From positions 46,164,395 to 46,228,394 of the forward strand of contig CM073590.1 in NCBI GenBank assembly GCA_037074705.1: a stretch of 64,000 bases of DNA, given 5' to 3'. This document shows, piece after piece, positions 36,254 through 47,298 of the stretch (position 1 is its first letter; each line of letters opens with the position of its first letter). The notes under the pieces were generated by a model, which worked only from the letters and a program-made list of their open reading frames with translations, was not told where the DNA came from and did no database searches. The DNA is from Zhengitettix transpicula. Taxonomy: Eukaryota; Arthropoda; Insecta; Orthoptera; Tetrigidae. A program made the position numbers and the translations under genes.

Positions 36254-36625
36254 TCAATATTATTATTCACTGTCAGCTACTTAGGGAAGGAAAAATACAT
36301 CAAATTTAACAATGAACATATACATACAATACAGAACAATGCCATGACATGCACAGCTATTATGCAAAAAACTACAATTATATGAAGAGTGTATTAAATT
36401 TTGGTAAAAAGCTCTATATTATAAGCTTTCCATTTAATTTAAATATTTTGATTTTAATATATTCAAAAATAACTCAAAAAATAAAATATGTTATCACAAT
36501 TATTCCCAATTTAGATATTTATAATGTTTTATACTGAAAATAAATGCTGAAAATAGCTCATAAATTGTATATATCTTCGGTAGGGTCATTTATCATTTTT
36601 AAGAAATAGGGCTTACAGCTGATAT
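36172..36625. repeat. Inverted repeat, about 44-bp arms
   Basis: The left arm (36172-36214) contains CAGCTGTAAGCCCTATTTAT and ATGATAATGACCCTACC. The right arm (36581-36625) is its complement with few changes. About 365 bp lie between, including a (TA)n run at 36220-36248. It could be a foldback or MITE-type element. No protein is present. Confidence 0.7.
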
Positions 36626-36639
36626 ACACACAACAATTT

Positions 36640-37506
36640 TTTTCACGAATATCGTTAGAAATAATTCGACAGTTCTTATGATTAATAGCTCAGAAATTGT
36701 GCAGGTAAAACGTTCTTCCCAAAAATAGTATATAAATTAGCTGATTTATTATCACTCACAAAGAATTTAATCAGAAAAAAATTGTGTTAACCTAACCTGA
36801 AAATTTTGTTTAACGACACAGATTAGACGCAGTAATTTTACAATTGTAAAGAAATACATTGTCCAGTAAAATTAATTGTACTTTTAATCCAATCTAAATG
36901 TTCCTAGTTCCGTACATACTTTTGACCCAAACTGCATTATTTGAATAACAATATAAAATTTTTTATTGGGGATTCCGTACGTATTTATACACACATTACT
37001 TACGATTCCGTACGTATTTATACACACATTACTTACGAATCGTACCTTGTTATCGCCTGAAATATTATACAAGATACAATAGAACTTTATGACCAGCTTT
37101 ATACAATAAAATTAAATAATTCTACGCCGACATACATTCGAAACACAGAATGTAAACAAACGACGCCATATTTTTAAAAATAAAGATGGTTGCTAAATTT
37201 AACTTATATTTTCGGCAAGGAACTTTAAGTATTTCGTATTGTATTTTATTATCGTTCGATGAAGTATTGCGATGAAGTATTGCTGGATTAAATTTTATTT
37301 ATTCAATAAAAACATTTCAGCTTTATTTCATTAGGAGAAAGGGAACTATATTTTATGTCTCGCCAACGTACGTGACGTCACGGTCTCCTGGCACGCAGTA
37401 ATTTAACACTCAATAATAACATTAACTCTTATGGGAAAATTCGCAAAAATAATTCAACTACAATTCTTATACATACATACAAATATACATCCTTTTTTAT
37501 TATATA
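36640..37506 (-). mobile_element. Helitron D2, second copy
   Basis: On the minus strand it starts TCTATATAATAAAAAAGGAT right after an A (insertion between A and T), then TGTATATTTGTATGTATG. Internal text matches the 32.3-33.3 kb copy (GTAATTTAACACTCAATAAT, TTATTCAATAAAAACATTTC). A 33-bp tandem duplication lies at 36969-37034. The 3' end is not resolved. Confidence 0.65.
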
Positions 37507-37525
37507 GATAGATTTAGAACGTAAC

Positions 37526-37557
37526 GACGTTTCGATACATGTTCGTATCGTCCTCAG
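37526..37557 (-). ncRNA. Hammerhead-ribozyme-like motif 7, best core
   Basis: On the minus strand it reads CTGAGGA, then stem II GAUAC-GAACAU-GUAUC (five perfect pairs), then GAAACGTC. The cleavage triplet would be GUC, the canonical one. Stem I pairing is weak in the immediate flanks. Confidence 0.6.
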
Positions 37558-37732
37558 ATTTTCTTACAAATTATTATATATATAAATTAAATATTATATA
37601 GGCCTATTCAGTCTTGCAAAATATCTCGTTGGTGTGAATTGTGTGCCTCGTACCTCTTTTGTAAATGTTGTGAACTTAATAACATGTTAATTGTTTTTAG
37701 TGATAATATTTTATAATAATTTGGAAGAAAAC

Positions 37733-37760
37733 CTGAGGCAACTACGAGCATCGAAACATC
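37733..37760 (+). ncRNA. Hammerhead-like motif 8, degenerate
   Basis: CTGAGGC (A9 changed to C) and GAAACATC, flanked by AAAAC/GUUUU, which can form five pairs of stem I. It is inverted relative to motif 7, 200 bp away. Confidence 0.4.
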
Positions 37761-37775
37761 GTTTTGCTGAAAATA

Positions 37776-38139
37776 AAAAATAAACTATCTGTATAAAGTC
37801 AATAATTAATGATTTATTAATTCAAAAACAGACGTAAAATAAAAACTTAAACGAAGTGACATAGATCAGAAAGACGATGAAAGAAATTACTTTCGAGCAG
37901 TAAAACACACTCCTAAAGACAGAGAGCTGGCGTATAAACGTAAGAAACGGAAATTCCTGGAGCTACTAACAACAACGACTTTCTGTTCTGAATGTTGAAT
38001 CACACTTTCTCAAGCCCGCATCATAAAAACACTTATTTCATCTGAAAAACGTATATTAGTGCATTCGGAATATATAATGTCTGAATTATCGAACACTTTT
38101 TTATTATATAATCGTACGTAATTGATTTTTGAGACATTG
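37776..38139. other. Unassigned; short charged frame
   Basis: A frame of about 47 codons from about 37858 to a TGA reads DDERNYFRAVKHTPKDREL and AYKRKKRKFLELL. It may be an upstream scrap of the adjoining LINE, but I cannot place it. Confidence 0.25.
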
Positions 38140-39900
38140 AAGATGTGGAACAGACGTTTGTTATCAGTTCAAGTGACTCTCGCTGTCCAGATGACATCTG
38201 CTCGGAAATAATTAAACTTGGTGGAGAGGTAATTATTCAAGAATTCTACCCAATCCTGTTCTCTCACAGGCAGAACCATTCTGCAGAGACGGATAGTGCT
38301 ACCATTGAGGATGCCTTTTTCTCCCTCCGGTTTTGAACTGAGGTTCCCACAAGCCGAGGCATCTCGGTCTGTTTTGAGAGGTGTATGTTCCGAGGTCGCA
38401 GACCTTGGGAATACTCTAAGAGTTGTTTGATGTTCCCATTGGAAAAGTCGGCCAGTTGCCTCCTAATCTGATCGAGGCACAAGAAATGGTATGATGCGAC
38501 CCCACAAAAAACCCCTCCCCGCCATCGGAAGGGCGTTAGACAAGCACCCAATGCCCGACGTAACTCATGAAGGTTTTATAGAGTGTGTCCTGCGTCACTT
38601 TTAGACGAATGCCGGGTAGGATCCTTAACCTACAGCTCAGGGGCCCTAGTTAACGCTTGCCTACCGTCCTTTAGCCTTCCGTATCACCCCCCCCCCCTCC
38701 CTTCAAATATCTTCCTATGATATTGAAGGGGAGTTGCCAGCAATAGTTTGGACAGCTGGGATTATTGCAGAAATATTCAAACCGGTCAATAAAACGTTGA
38801 TTCGAAATGATAGACCTATCAGTCGAACTTCTGTAGTATACAAAATCATGGAACAGCAAATAATAAGGTACAGGGTGCACATGAATATAATCAGTGGTTA
38901 TTTCAAAACCAACATGGGTTTCGATCGAATTTCACGTGTGAAAGTCAGATAATGAATCTGTTTGAAGATTAGCAGACTAAGTTGATAATATACAGCTGCG
39001 GGATGAGGAGTCAGCGACGCTAGTTGGTGGAGCAAGCAGACGATCGCGTGAAGCTCGGTGGAGGTCTACTCCATAGGTTTACGAAATGGTATAAATTCTA
39101 AGGTCAGCCTTTTTGCATACAACTACAGGAAAATAAATGATGAGGAAGACATATATACCGTGAGAAATCAGACTTACGAAGAATACGGACAAAGCTAAAT
39201 AAAATTAAAATTACCAATGGCAAAGGAAGACGCTCGGTTATACTAAAATGCGCTTCCAATCGGTATTCGAATGTAAAATTAATGGGAAACAGTGGCCTAG
39301 GAGAAAAATGGTAAATATCTGGGCATTTCAGGACAAATTTCTAAGACTTATTTTATTATTATTATTATTTTTCTTCTTCTTTCAAAATTGTTTTACTTAT
39401 TTACTTGTTATACTTTTGTTTATATATTTGTTCTAATCTGCAACAGGGAACAATCCCAATCGCAGCTAATAATATACATGCATACATACATTTATTTCAA
39501 CAGTTAGTGGAACGAGCGTTTACGAGTTGTAACGATAACTCTCTGAATGGAAGATGAAGATTCAAAAGAAAATGCATGTATATCATTATTTCGCTTACTG
39601 ATGTAATCTTTTCCAGCATGTTGGGATCCTTATAGAAAAATTCAGATAGAATCCGCTGAAGGGTGCACAAAAGCGCATCGAAATGATTACAGATAGGACC
39701 TGGGAATGGGAATGAGAAAAATAAAACTACTAGAGTGGGATACGGTACAGAAATGAATTGAAAGATTAGACTGCATGCTTTATTTAAAGCCTTTGAATAT
39801 GAATAAATCATTGCCGAGTATTATCACATCTTCAAAATACAGATCAGGCAGCAGATATCGGTTGTTCGAAAATACTCATTTCTAAATAGGCAAAACTTTA
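38140..39900 (+). pseudogene. LINE reverse transcriptase pseudogene, plus strand
   Basis: The order of phrases is that of a non-LTR reverse transcriptase. PDDICSEIIKLGGEVIIQ (38173-38240) is followed by a family A insertion. Then come FKPVNKTLIRNDRPISRTSV and VYKIMEQ (38778-38860), QNQHGFRSNFTCESQIMNLF (frame +1, about 38900-38970), INSKVSLFAYNYRKINDEED (about 39090-39150, where ADD has become AYN), ECKING (39265), and WDPYRKIQIESAEGCTKA (39625-39680). The frames shift several times and stops are frequent. The catalytic aspartates at the ADD box are lost. It is an old copy, with a clade different in wording from the 22-23 kb pseudogene. Confidence 0.85.
38262..38739 (+). mobile_element. Family A retroposon inside the LINE
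   Basis: It starts at the hairpin remnant TTCTCTCACAGGCAGAACC and continues through CCACAAGCCGAGGCATCTCG, TCTGTTTTGAGAGGTGTATG and GGTAGGATCCTTAACC to GAAGGGGAGTTGCC. The last about 40 bp and the tail are missing. It splits the reverse transcriptase frame and so is younger than the LINE. Confidence 0.88.
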
Positions 39901-40560
39901 CTGGAACAATTTATCTGCAAGAATATTTGGAGCTAATTCTGAAACGGAAAGAAAATTTATACTAAATCTGAACTCTATAGTGAATTTAGGCTGGAGATTA
40001 GTAGTGAATTGAAGTAATAATGCTTCCTAAAATTAATCATATTCGCAATCAGTAAACAAAAGTGAATATTAGTGTTATTATACTTTTGTCTCCTTAGGAA
40101 TAATTCCATTATTTACTTTTTTAGGTCTAAATTATACTATACTTACCATTACTAACTTACTGCAATTTAATGTATCCACCACCGTGTAAACTGCCCATTT
40201 ATCGAATAAATAATTGAATACATACATATTTAACGAATTACAGACTTACACCACATCTGTGGATTAAGGTGTAAATACGTAATATTAAATACATAATATT
40301 ATTATGGATTTAAAAATGATTTCACTTTATCTCTCGACTTAGCAATACAACCGCTACATCGAAAAGGAACCTAAATTTCTAACATTTTTTTCCTAATCTG
40401 TGCTCAAATGCTAAGTTATTAAATTTAAAAACTACACATTCAAATATTTGATATTATTAAAATGTCAAGAAATACAAGACACGATTATAATTTACATTAC
40501 AGATTGTCAATGCATTGCACGCATTTTTTCCGTATCATGTTGTAGCGCGATAGTTTTATT
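39901..40560. other. AT-rich DNA, nothing identified
   Basis: No feature is visible. Confidence 0.4.
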
Positions 40561-40589
40561 ATTGATATATATATATATATATATATATT
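40561..40589. repeat. (TA)n microsatellite
   Basis: A perfect TA run just upstream of repeat E. Confidence 0.95.
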
Positions 40590-40639
40590 TCATTTTAATA
40601 CAATTAGTTTATGTATTTAATACAATTAGGTATTAGCAA

Positions 40640-41205
40640 GGGTTGAGAGCTTGGTAAGTTGGAATTTGACCAGGCGCCGCCGTGCCGGATAGATAATCCC
40701 TTCGTTCTGGACTTAGACACGTAGTATGTCGACCCTCGGAAGTTACCTGGACTGTCGCACCGTTGGAAACGTCTCTCCTAAAATCCCAGAAATTGAATTA
40801 ACACGTGACTGTCTGAACCAATCACATTTCTTGATTCAGGAAAGATCGATCCAAAGATGATCGAGAACATCGATATTTCACATCCAGCGAGGGGGCTGTA
40901 AAGAAAGTATAGAGAGACTCCTCGACGAACCGTCGCCAGGGACGGACGTACAACCCCAAACTTGCAGTTTTCCAGAGGACTCGGAGAGATCGAGGGTGCC
41001 GCATGATCACGGCCAGAAATCAACGCGAGGTAACTGCCAAGTGTCTCAATCCTTGACGCGCCTGAGGGAATTACCGTAACCCATGGTTTAACTTGCGATT
41101 GAAGGGATCCGATTGTTTTGCCCGGCTAACTGAACACTGTATTTTGGAATTAAATTTTAATTGTCCATGTTCAGTTAAATGACTAATAAATTCTGTAAAA
41201 TATCC
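40640..41205 (+). repeat. Dispersed repeat E, copy 2
   Basis: It is homologous to the reverse complement of 22425-22870 and better preserved. It is GC-richer than its surroundings and has no reading frame that I can name. Frames of 81 and 62 codons on the minus strand are not shared with copy 1. Confidence 0.6.
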
Positions 41206-42530
41206 CTTTACTTTATCATTTAAGAAACCTACCACTACAATGCAATACTACAAACAGTTTTCATGAGACGCTGATCGTTCATTAATTACATTTACTGTAC
41301 ATATTTTCTCAATCTTCGTAATAATTATCTATCAAAGTTCTAATATAAACTAATTACCATAACATAAGAAAGCCATGTGGAATTATTAAAGAATACACTT
41401 ATTACATGTCTGTGTTTCAGTATCTATCTGTTGTGTTATGATTGATTAAATCTAAAGGTTTATCTTTTGCTTGTTCAAGAATGTCGCATTATGAGAAAAA
41501 CATGCACCTTTATATTAAATTGGTTGTAATAAATGTTTGTTAAAGCTTTCGCCAAAATTATTTGACGCATATGGACTATACTGTAAAGAATTATTTTTGT
41601 AGGCTGGGTTTTTACGTTAAATCAAAAATTATTGACCATTAAAGAAATTTTTATATAAGTTTATTACAGTTAAGCATGAAAACCTCTTATCTCAGGCACC
41701 TGTGGTTTTTACATAGAAGAGATCTGCTGCCCGTACCAAATTCGTACTGCTATTCTGTGTTGTGTTGCTTGCTGTAGCTCTCGTACCGACGTCTCCGTAT
41801 CTCACAGCCGGCAGAACGGTTTAAGTGCAGTGATGACTTTAGTCAGAACCATTGCAAAGCGTCGACTCAGGAGTTGACCACTGGCTAAGGCGTCGACCTC
41901 CGGGATTGATTGCTGGCAAACCGTCGTACTAAATTGTGTGGCTTCGATGAACTCTTCACTAACAAATTGTGGCCCCTTTCTCACGACGATTCTGCCTCGG
42001 ACTATATCAGAGACAGCAACTTGGAAAAGTTTACAGCAGAACTCATGAGATTTGTAGATCGGTGACACTTAAAACGTATACACGTAACGCAATACGGAGT
42101 CTCTCATAATCACATCCACCAGCTGCGGTGAGCGCAGAACAACTGTCCAGTTTCAGAAGCTTATCTCCGTTCCCTCCATTATAGCCTCCCATTCTTTTAC
42201 TTTTTTTCATTATTAGAAAACTTCGTCGAAATGTCAGTTTCACTGATTCTTTTATTGTTACAAGAGTTATAGCTTGCAGCTGCAGTTCTGTAGTCAACAA
42301 TGGCCAACTATTCTGTCATGTTGAGGCCAACAATCGAGACAGGACACGAAAATTACTTGGATGGAAATATTTATCTCCTCCACCCCCCACGCAGGTGCAC
42401 GATTTTGAATTCTCCAAACCACAGAAAACAACACTTCTGAGACAAAGTAAAACTAAACCAAAATACACGCGTTACAATACATTTACTTCCGTGTTAAACT
42501 AAGTTACAATAAATAACTACTTAAGAACTA
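41206..42530. other. Mostly unassigned DNA
   Basis: At 41802-42300 two overlapping minus-strand frames (88 and 85 codons) lie in GC-richer DNA. One contains VVRKGPQFVSEEFIEATQF. I recognise no family, and no consensus splice sites join them. The stretch may be a repeat or decayed coding DNA. Confidence 0.3.
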
Positions 42531-42957
42531 TTCAACCGAATCAACGAAGCGATAAAATAGAAGAAAACTATTTGTCTTAAAATAATATCCAATAAACATC
42601 TAGTTGATTGATTTTTAACGTATATATATGCATATATTCAAAACTGGCAGTTTGTTTAGTTAATATTTTAACGTAATTAATTCAACTTATAAATAAACAA
42701 CCGCAAACATGAAATCAGAAAAATATATTTATTTATGGAAAATTAAACTACGTTTCGCCGCTAATTTTGCGACTTCTTCAGGTTTAAGTTTAACAAAACT
42801 TTTATAATCAGGTCGAAAATGACGGCCACGGCAGTCAGTGGAGAATCAATAATCAGAATATACATCGTTATCGAAATTAATTAAAATCTGTAAATTTAGT
42901 TGAGAAACTAGTCAACACAATCGGCGGAACGAAATAATAGAAGAAAAATATATGTCA
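42531..42957. repeat. Imperfect direct repeats flanking a ribozyme-like motif
   Basis: The segments at 42531-42580 and 42905-42955 share TAGAAGAAAA, an ACGAAG/GGAACG region and TATTTGTC/TATATGTC, about 374 bp apart. Between them lies hammerhead-like motif 9. The arrangement could be the long direct repeats of a Penelope-like insertion. Confidence 0.4.
42749..42781 (-). ncRNA. Hammerhead-ribozyme-like motif 9, complete
   Basis: On the minus strand stem I is UUAAAC/GUUUAA (six pairs). It is followed by CTGAAGA, then stem II GUCGC-AAAAUUA-GCGGC (five pairs, one wobble), then GAAACGTA. The stem III segment is just ACGU, palindromic and with no loop, as described for the dimeric hammerheads of Penelope-like elements. 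This is the most complete example in the window. Confidence 0.65.
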
Positions 42958-45900
42958 TACATAAGAAGTGTTATGTTAACGGATCGAACCGTTTGGAACG
43001 CCGAGATTCTTGAGTTATGGTCAAGTGTCATCGATGCGTCAGCATTCCTGTGCAAGATAGAAAGTTGCGGTTGCGGTGGTTGAATTCAGATCGTACGCCA
43101 CTGCGTGCTTCACGATCTGACACGTGTCTTAAACGCCGCCATCCTTGGCAACCCTGTCTTTTGTTTCACCTGTTGTTTCTTAAACAGAAGGTCAACTGGT
43201 GCAGATGATTTAGGAGTCAGTGCCCAGTCTGAAACTTTCGATTAGTCTGGAGGCAATGTAGGCGGGAAATTCCGGCCTTCAACTCTTGCCTGACAGGAAG
43301 ACAACAATTTCAGAACGTCGCGAATGCTTTCACTCACCGCATATATTTCACCAAATGTTACATGTTTACTTTTCAATGAAAAGTTATCCAAATATTTTAA
43401 ATTTCATATTTTTACATTACGTATAACACGCTTTAATCGCACAAATAATCATTGTCCACTGCATTACGTATAAAGACCTAGAATGAATGCAATTTATAGA
43501 TTCCATTAGCCCTGACGGCATGCGTCAAGACATGGCACTCTAAAACACATAAAACAACAATTATCGCGAAAAAACACTCATATATAAAATTACTTGATAT
43601 TAATACAGAACGTTTGCTCGACTATAACATATTCTCGTGGCTAGGTACTGAAACCACACTTAAGAGAAATGAATACTGGATCGGACCCATCTTATGGAGA
43701 AAATCGAAGGCGACATGGATGGATTTCGAAGTAGGAATAAGAAAAGTGCAGTAGCTGGACGACTTAAGGGAGAAAGAAGAAGATATTGGATGGCGCTTAC
43801 TTTTGAATAATAATATCGATTGTAACCCCCATTTTTTGTGTGAATTCAGTTCTACAACTTAACGGTATAAAATAATTAGTAATTAAATAATCCAGTAAAT
43901 AAAAATCCATAAATTTCGAACGAATTGAATTTTGACTTTTTTCAAATCCATTATTGTGAATTACTTAGAATTTTGGAACACAACCTAATTAAATATAAAT
44001 GAAAGTAAACAACTATTCATATTATTATATTTAGATGTTAAATATCCCCGTAACTAGAAAAACGTGCGTTGTGAACCAATTGAATTTTGACTTATTTCAG
44101 TTACAGTATAATACTTATTTACTTGGTGTTTTTATTGGGCAGGAATTCTGTTTGATACATGAATTAAAAGGATTTAATTAATTTAAAATAATAATTTAAT
44201 GATATAAAAGAAAAGTTTAAAATTGAATTTAAAAAATTGAAATATTCAAATAATAATAACCAAAGTGACTTCTTACAGTGGGGTGACCCCAACATGGCAA
44301 ATTTAATTTAATCAACTCAGGACTCAGGTATTACAATACTACTCATCGGGTCGTGAACTGGATCAGAATACCCTTAACTGTGTCTAGTAACGTACTGCCA
44401 ATATTCTTCTCTGCTTTCCTCCAACTTTGACTCCCGAGATTACTAAATGATCCAAGTGTACCAATCGTTAATACTTTTGTTTGAATGTCATTGGCTGTCC
44501 CCAGCCCAATGAAATTTATTGTATTTTCTGATCAATAAAATTCTTCTATATGTCTGAAATTTTGGTGTGTCCGTCTGCGAAACAGATGTTTGCGGGTTTA
44601 AATTAGTTCAATTTAATTATTTTGGTCATCTCTGGAAGCTGCCGAACCCTATTTTTAACATGTTATTATTGTCCTTCCATTGTACCAAAAGGAACGCATA
44701 CAATCTTCGTGTCCCGTAGCCCCATCCACCTAACCAAACAAACATCTTCCGCCACCGAAAAAACTCGCATTAAATTATCATTGATTACAGAAGAATTGCG
44801 AATTAATTAGAATTTGGGAAACAACTTTATCATATTAACAACAATGATATTTGGAAAACTATCTTTAATGCTTATAATTAAATAAAATGGATAATGTCCG
44901 TAAAAACAAAATAGATTTATTTTGACCATCATCATCCAAATTGTTTATCTTAAATTTTAATGAAATTTTTAAAACTGATAAAAATTATTTGGACTATCAA
45001 TTGGCGCACATAATAGTTTTGATAATCTGAATGAAAGAACAGTTTGTATATATTAGCAACAGGGTGTATGTTATTACAGATTATTTTAACTAATATAATT
45101 GTCGACTAACTACGTTTCTCTTAAATTGTACTTATACTTTTTAAACCCTGTATATAAAATTGCTTTGGTTTTGCATTAAAGATAGATTTTATTCTCTTTC
45201 GTAATAAAAGATTGAGATAAATTGACACCAGGTAATTTTCTTGCACGTTTGTAAAGAGACAGATTCATAATACATATTTAGATGGATAGTTCAATAATTC
45301 AAACTACGTATTTATGTGTTGCTTTCCTTGGAAATAAAATTGCTGTGTGATTAAATTCTTAGTTTATTTTTATTGGCTCGATTGGAATTCAAAATGAATC
45401 GATTTGGACTTTAGCTGTATTCATTACGCCCCTACAGTAGTATCATAACTGGAATACAGAGGAGAGACTCAAGGCCTTTAATCCAGGTCCTTCCGCTACG
45501 ATGCGTACTCACCACAAGTTGTGTAATCTTTGTGGAACCGTCTGGAAGTCACGGCCAGTGAGGTAACTTTCTCCGGTATTGCGTGGAAGTCTTAATAATC
45601 ACTACTACCATGTGGACCGTCTATTGCAGCGTTGCAACATCCAGTGTGAAGATTTTCGGTCCAAAAACCACCTATTCAAGCTATTTCGTTGAAAAGAGAT
45701 GAATATAGTTGTTCCAATTTTAAATTACCAGTTGCTTCTCATAAGATAATTCAATGTGACACTCCAGATTCTGTAACACTTGTGTAAACCCCAAAAACCT
45801 TCAATTTGGTTGCCTCTACGCAATTAGTTGTCCGGACTAATTATTTCGGTAGCAATGATAGGCACATTTCAGTTTATATTATCGTTAATAACACAGATTA

Positions 45901-46660
45901 ATATGCTGAAATGATTATATTAACGCACATTTATATGCAAATAATAGACACATAATAACCAGGACAACAGTTTGACTTATAATTATTTCCCAATAGAGGA
46001 TCAACGAATTCGAATCGTGACAAATGACATCCGTGGTTTGTAACTGAATGTAACCGAACAACATTTAAATTTTAAATTGCTAACAATACAGATTCGTTCA
46101 ATAATAAAGTCCCCAACGGATTCAATTAATTTAAAAATACTCTCTTTTATTAATATTTATTTTCGAATAACACATAATCAGAAATGACTACTAACGATTC
46201 GAGAAAAATTATTTTTCTTCCATTTTCAAAAAGAAAAGAAAAACTAGATATTGCAACACGCTCAGTGATCCGATAACAAAAATGGAAAATTAATACAAAG
46301 GATGTCCGTTTTTTGTTGTTAATCAATTAGCATGAATTCGACGTTATTTGAAGGCACTAGTGTTTTTTTTAATTGAAGTTTATAACGGTCGTGTCGACAT
46401 CGAGGTCATTGGTGACCCTTATGTTATTTACAATAGTTTCTTACAATGTGTTTTTATATATTAAGAATTTCTAAAAAGGCTATTAAAGTTCCCGCCCAAG
46501 GCTAATAATATTTACGTTACTACGAATGGCCGATCTTCAACTCATCATGACCCAACGTTTGTTACACCGACATAACAACTGGATCCTTCCATTGCACGCG
46601 TTATATCACAATATAATATTCATATGCCGTCGGTCGACGCGAAATGTTGCCCTGTTCATT
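42958..46660. other. AT-rich DNA, mostly unassigned
   Basis: There is one possible LTR end plus primer-binding-like text at 44273-44300 (CTTACA, then GTGGGGTGACCCCAACATGG), without a matching second LTR. Nothing else is identified. A GC-richer patch at 43017-43210 has no recognisable frame. Confidence 0.35.
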
Positions 46661-46694
46661 CTTGAGGAAGGGGACTTAGGCCCCTGAAAAGTTG
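46661..46694 (+). ncRNA. Hammerhead-like motif 10, degenerate
   Basis: CTTGAGGAAG, stem II GGGG-ACUUAGG-CCCC, then TGAAAAGTTG. The stem is strong but both core boxes carry changes. Confidence 0.3.
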
Positions 46695-46819
46695 ACTATT
46701 GGCGTGGCGACGCTAAAGTCTCCATTCAAGGAAGTCAGCCATTGTCTGTCTCTCTTTCCAGTCCATATTAATTAATTATTTATACGACGTCACATCATCC
46801 TCAAGCAATGGATAGGTAA

Positions 46820-47286
46820 TTTTTTTTTAGTGCAACAGGCTACATGAGGGTAATCCACGTTGGGCAACTCCCCTTTAATAGCATAGGAAGGGATTTTAAA
46901 GGGGTGATGTGGAAGGGTAAAGAAATGCAGGGAAAACCCTATAAAAACCTGCATCAGGTAGGTCGGGCATTGGGTACTTGTCCCACGCCCTTCCGATAGC
47001 GGGATAGAAGTTTGTTGTGGGGACGCAGCATTCCCTTCTCCGTGCCTCGACCAGTTTAGGAGGCAGCTCGCCGACTATTCCAATGGGAATAGCGGACAAC
47101 TCTTACCGTTTGCCCAAGGTCTGTGACCCCGGAACATACACCTCTCAGAACAGGCCAAGGTGCCTCGGCTTGTGGAAACCTTAGTTCAAAAACGGATCGT
47201 ATCTCTCCTACAAGGTTTTGCCTGCGAGAGAACATCCCTCGCAGGTATTGCGTGCGAGAGAATAGCCCTCGCAGACTTCTCAATTC
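46820..47286 (-). mobile_element. Family A retroposon with target duplication
   Basis: A copy on the minus strand flanked by ATGGATAGGTAA (46808-46819) and ATGGATGGGTAA (47287-47298). About 75 bp are deleted internally at 46918. The 5' end carries two successive hairpins, the first with arms CCTGCGAG(A/G)G at 47221-47245 and the second at 47250-47274. Confidence 0.9.
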
Positions 47287-47298
47287 ATGGATGGGTAA

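Noticed and set aside
40555..41240. Repeat E as a solo LTR ending ACCACTACA after a TA run
   Set aside because: The left boundary does not give a TG terminus and the other copy does not confirm these ends.
41802..42300. Two overlapping minus-strand frames of 88 and 85 codons
   Set aside because: No homolog is recognised, no splice sites connect them, and the overlap in different frames argues against one gene.
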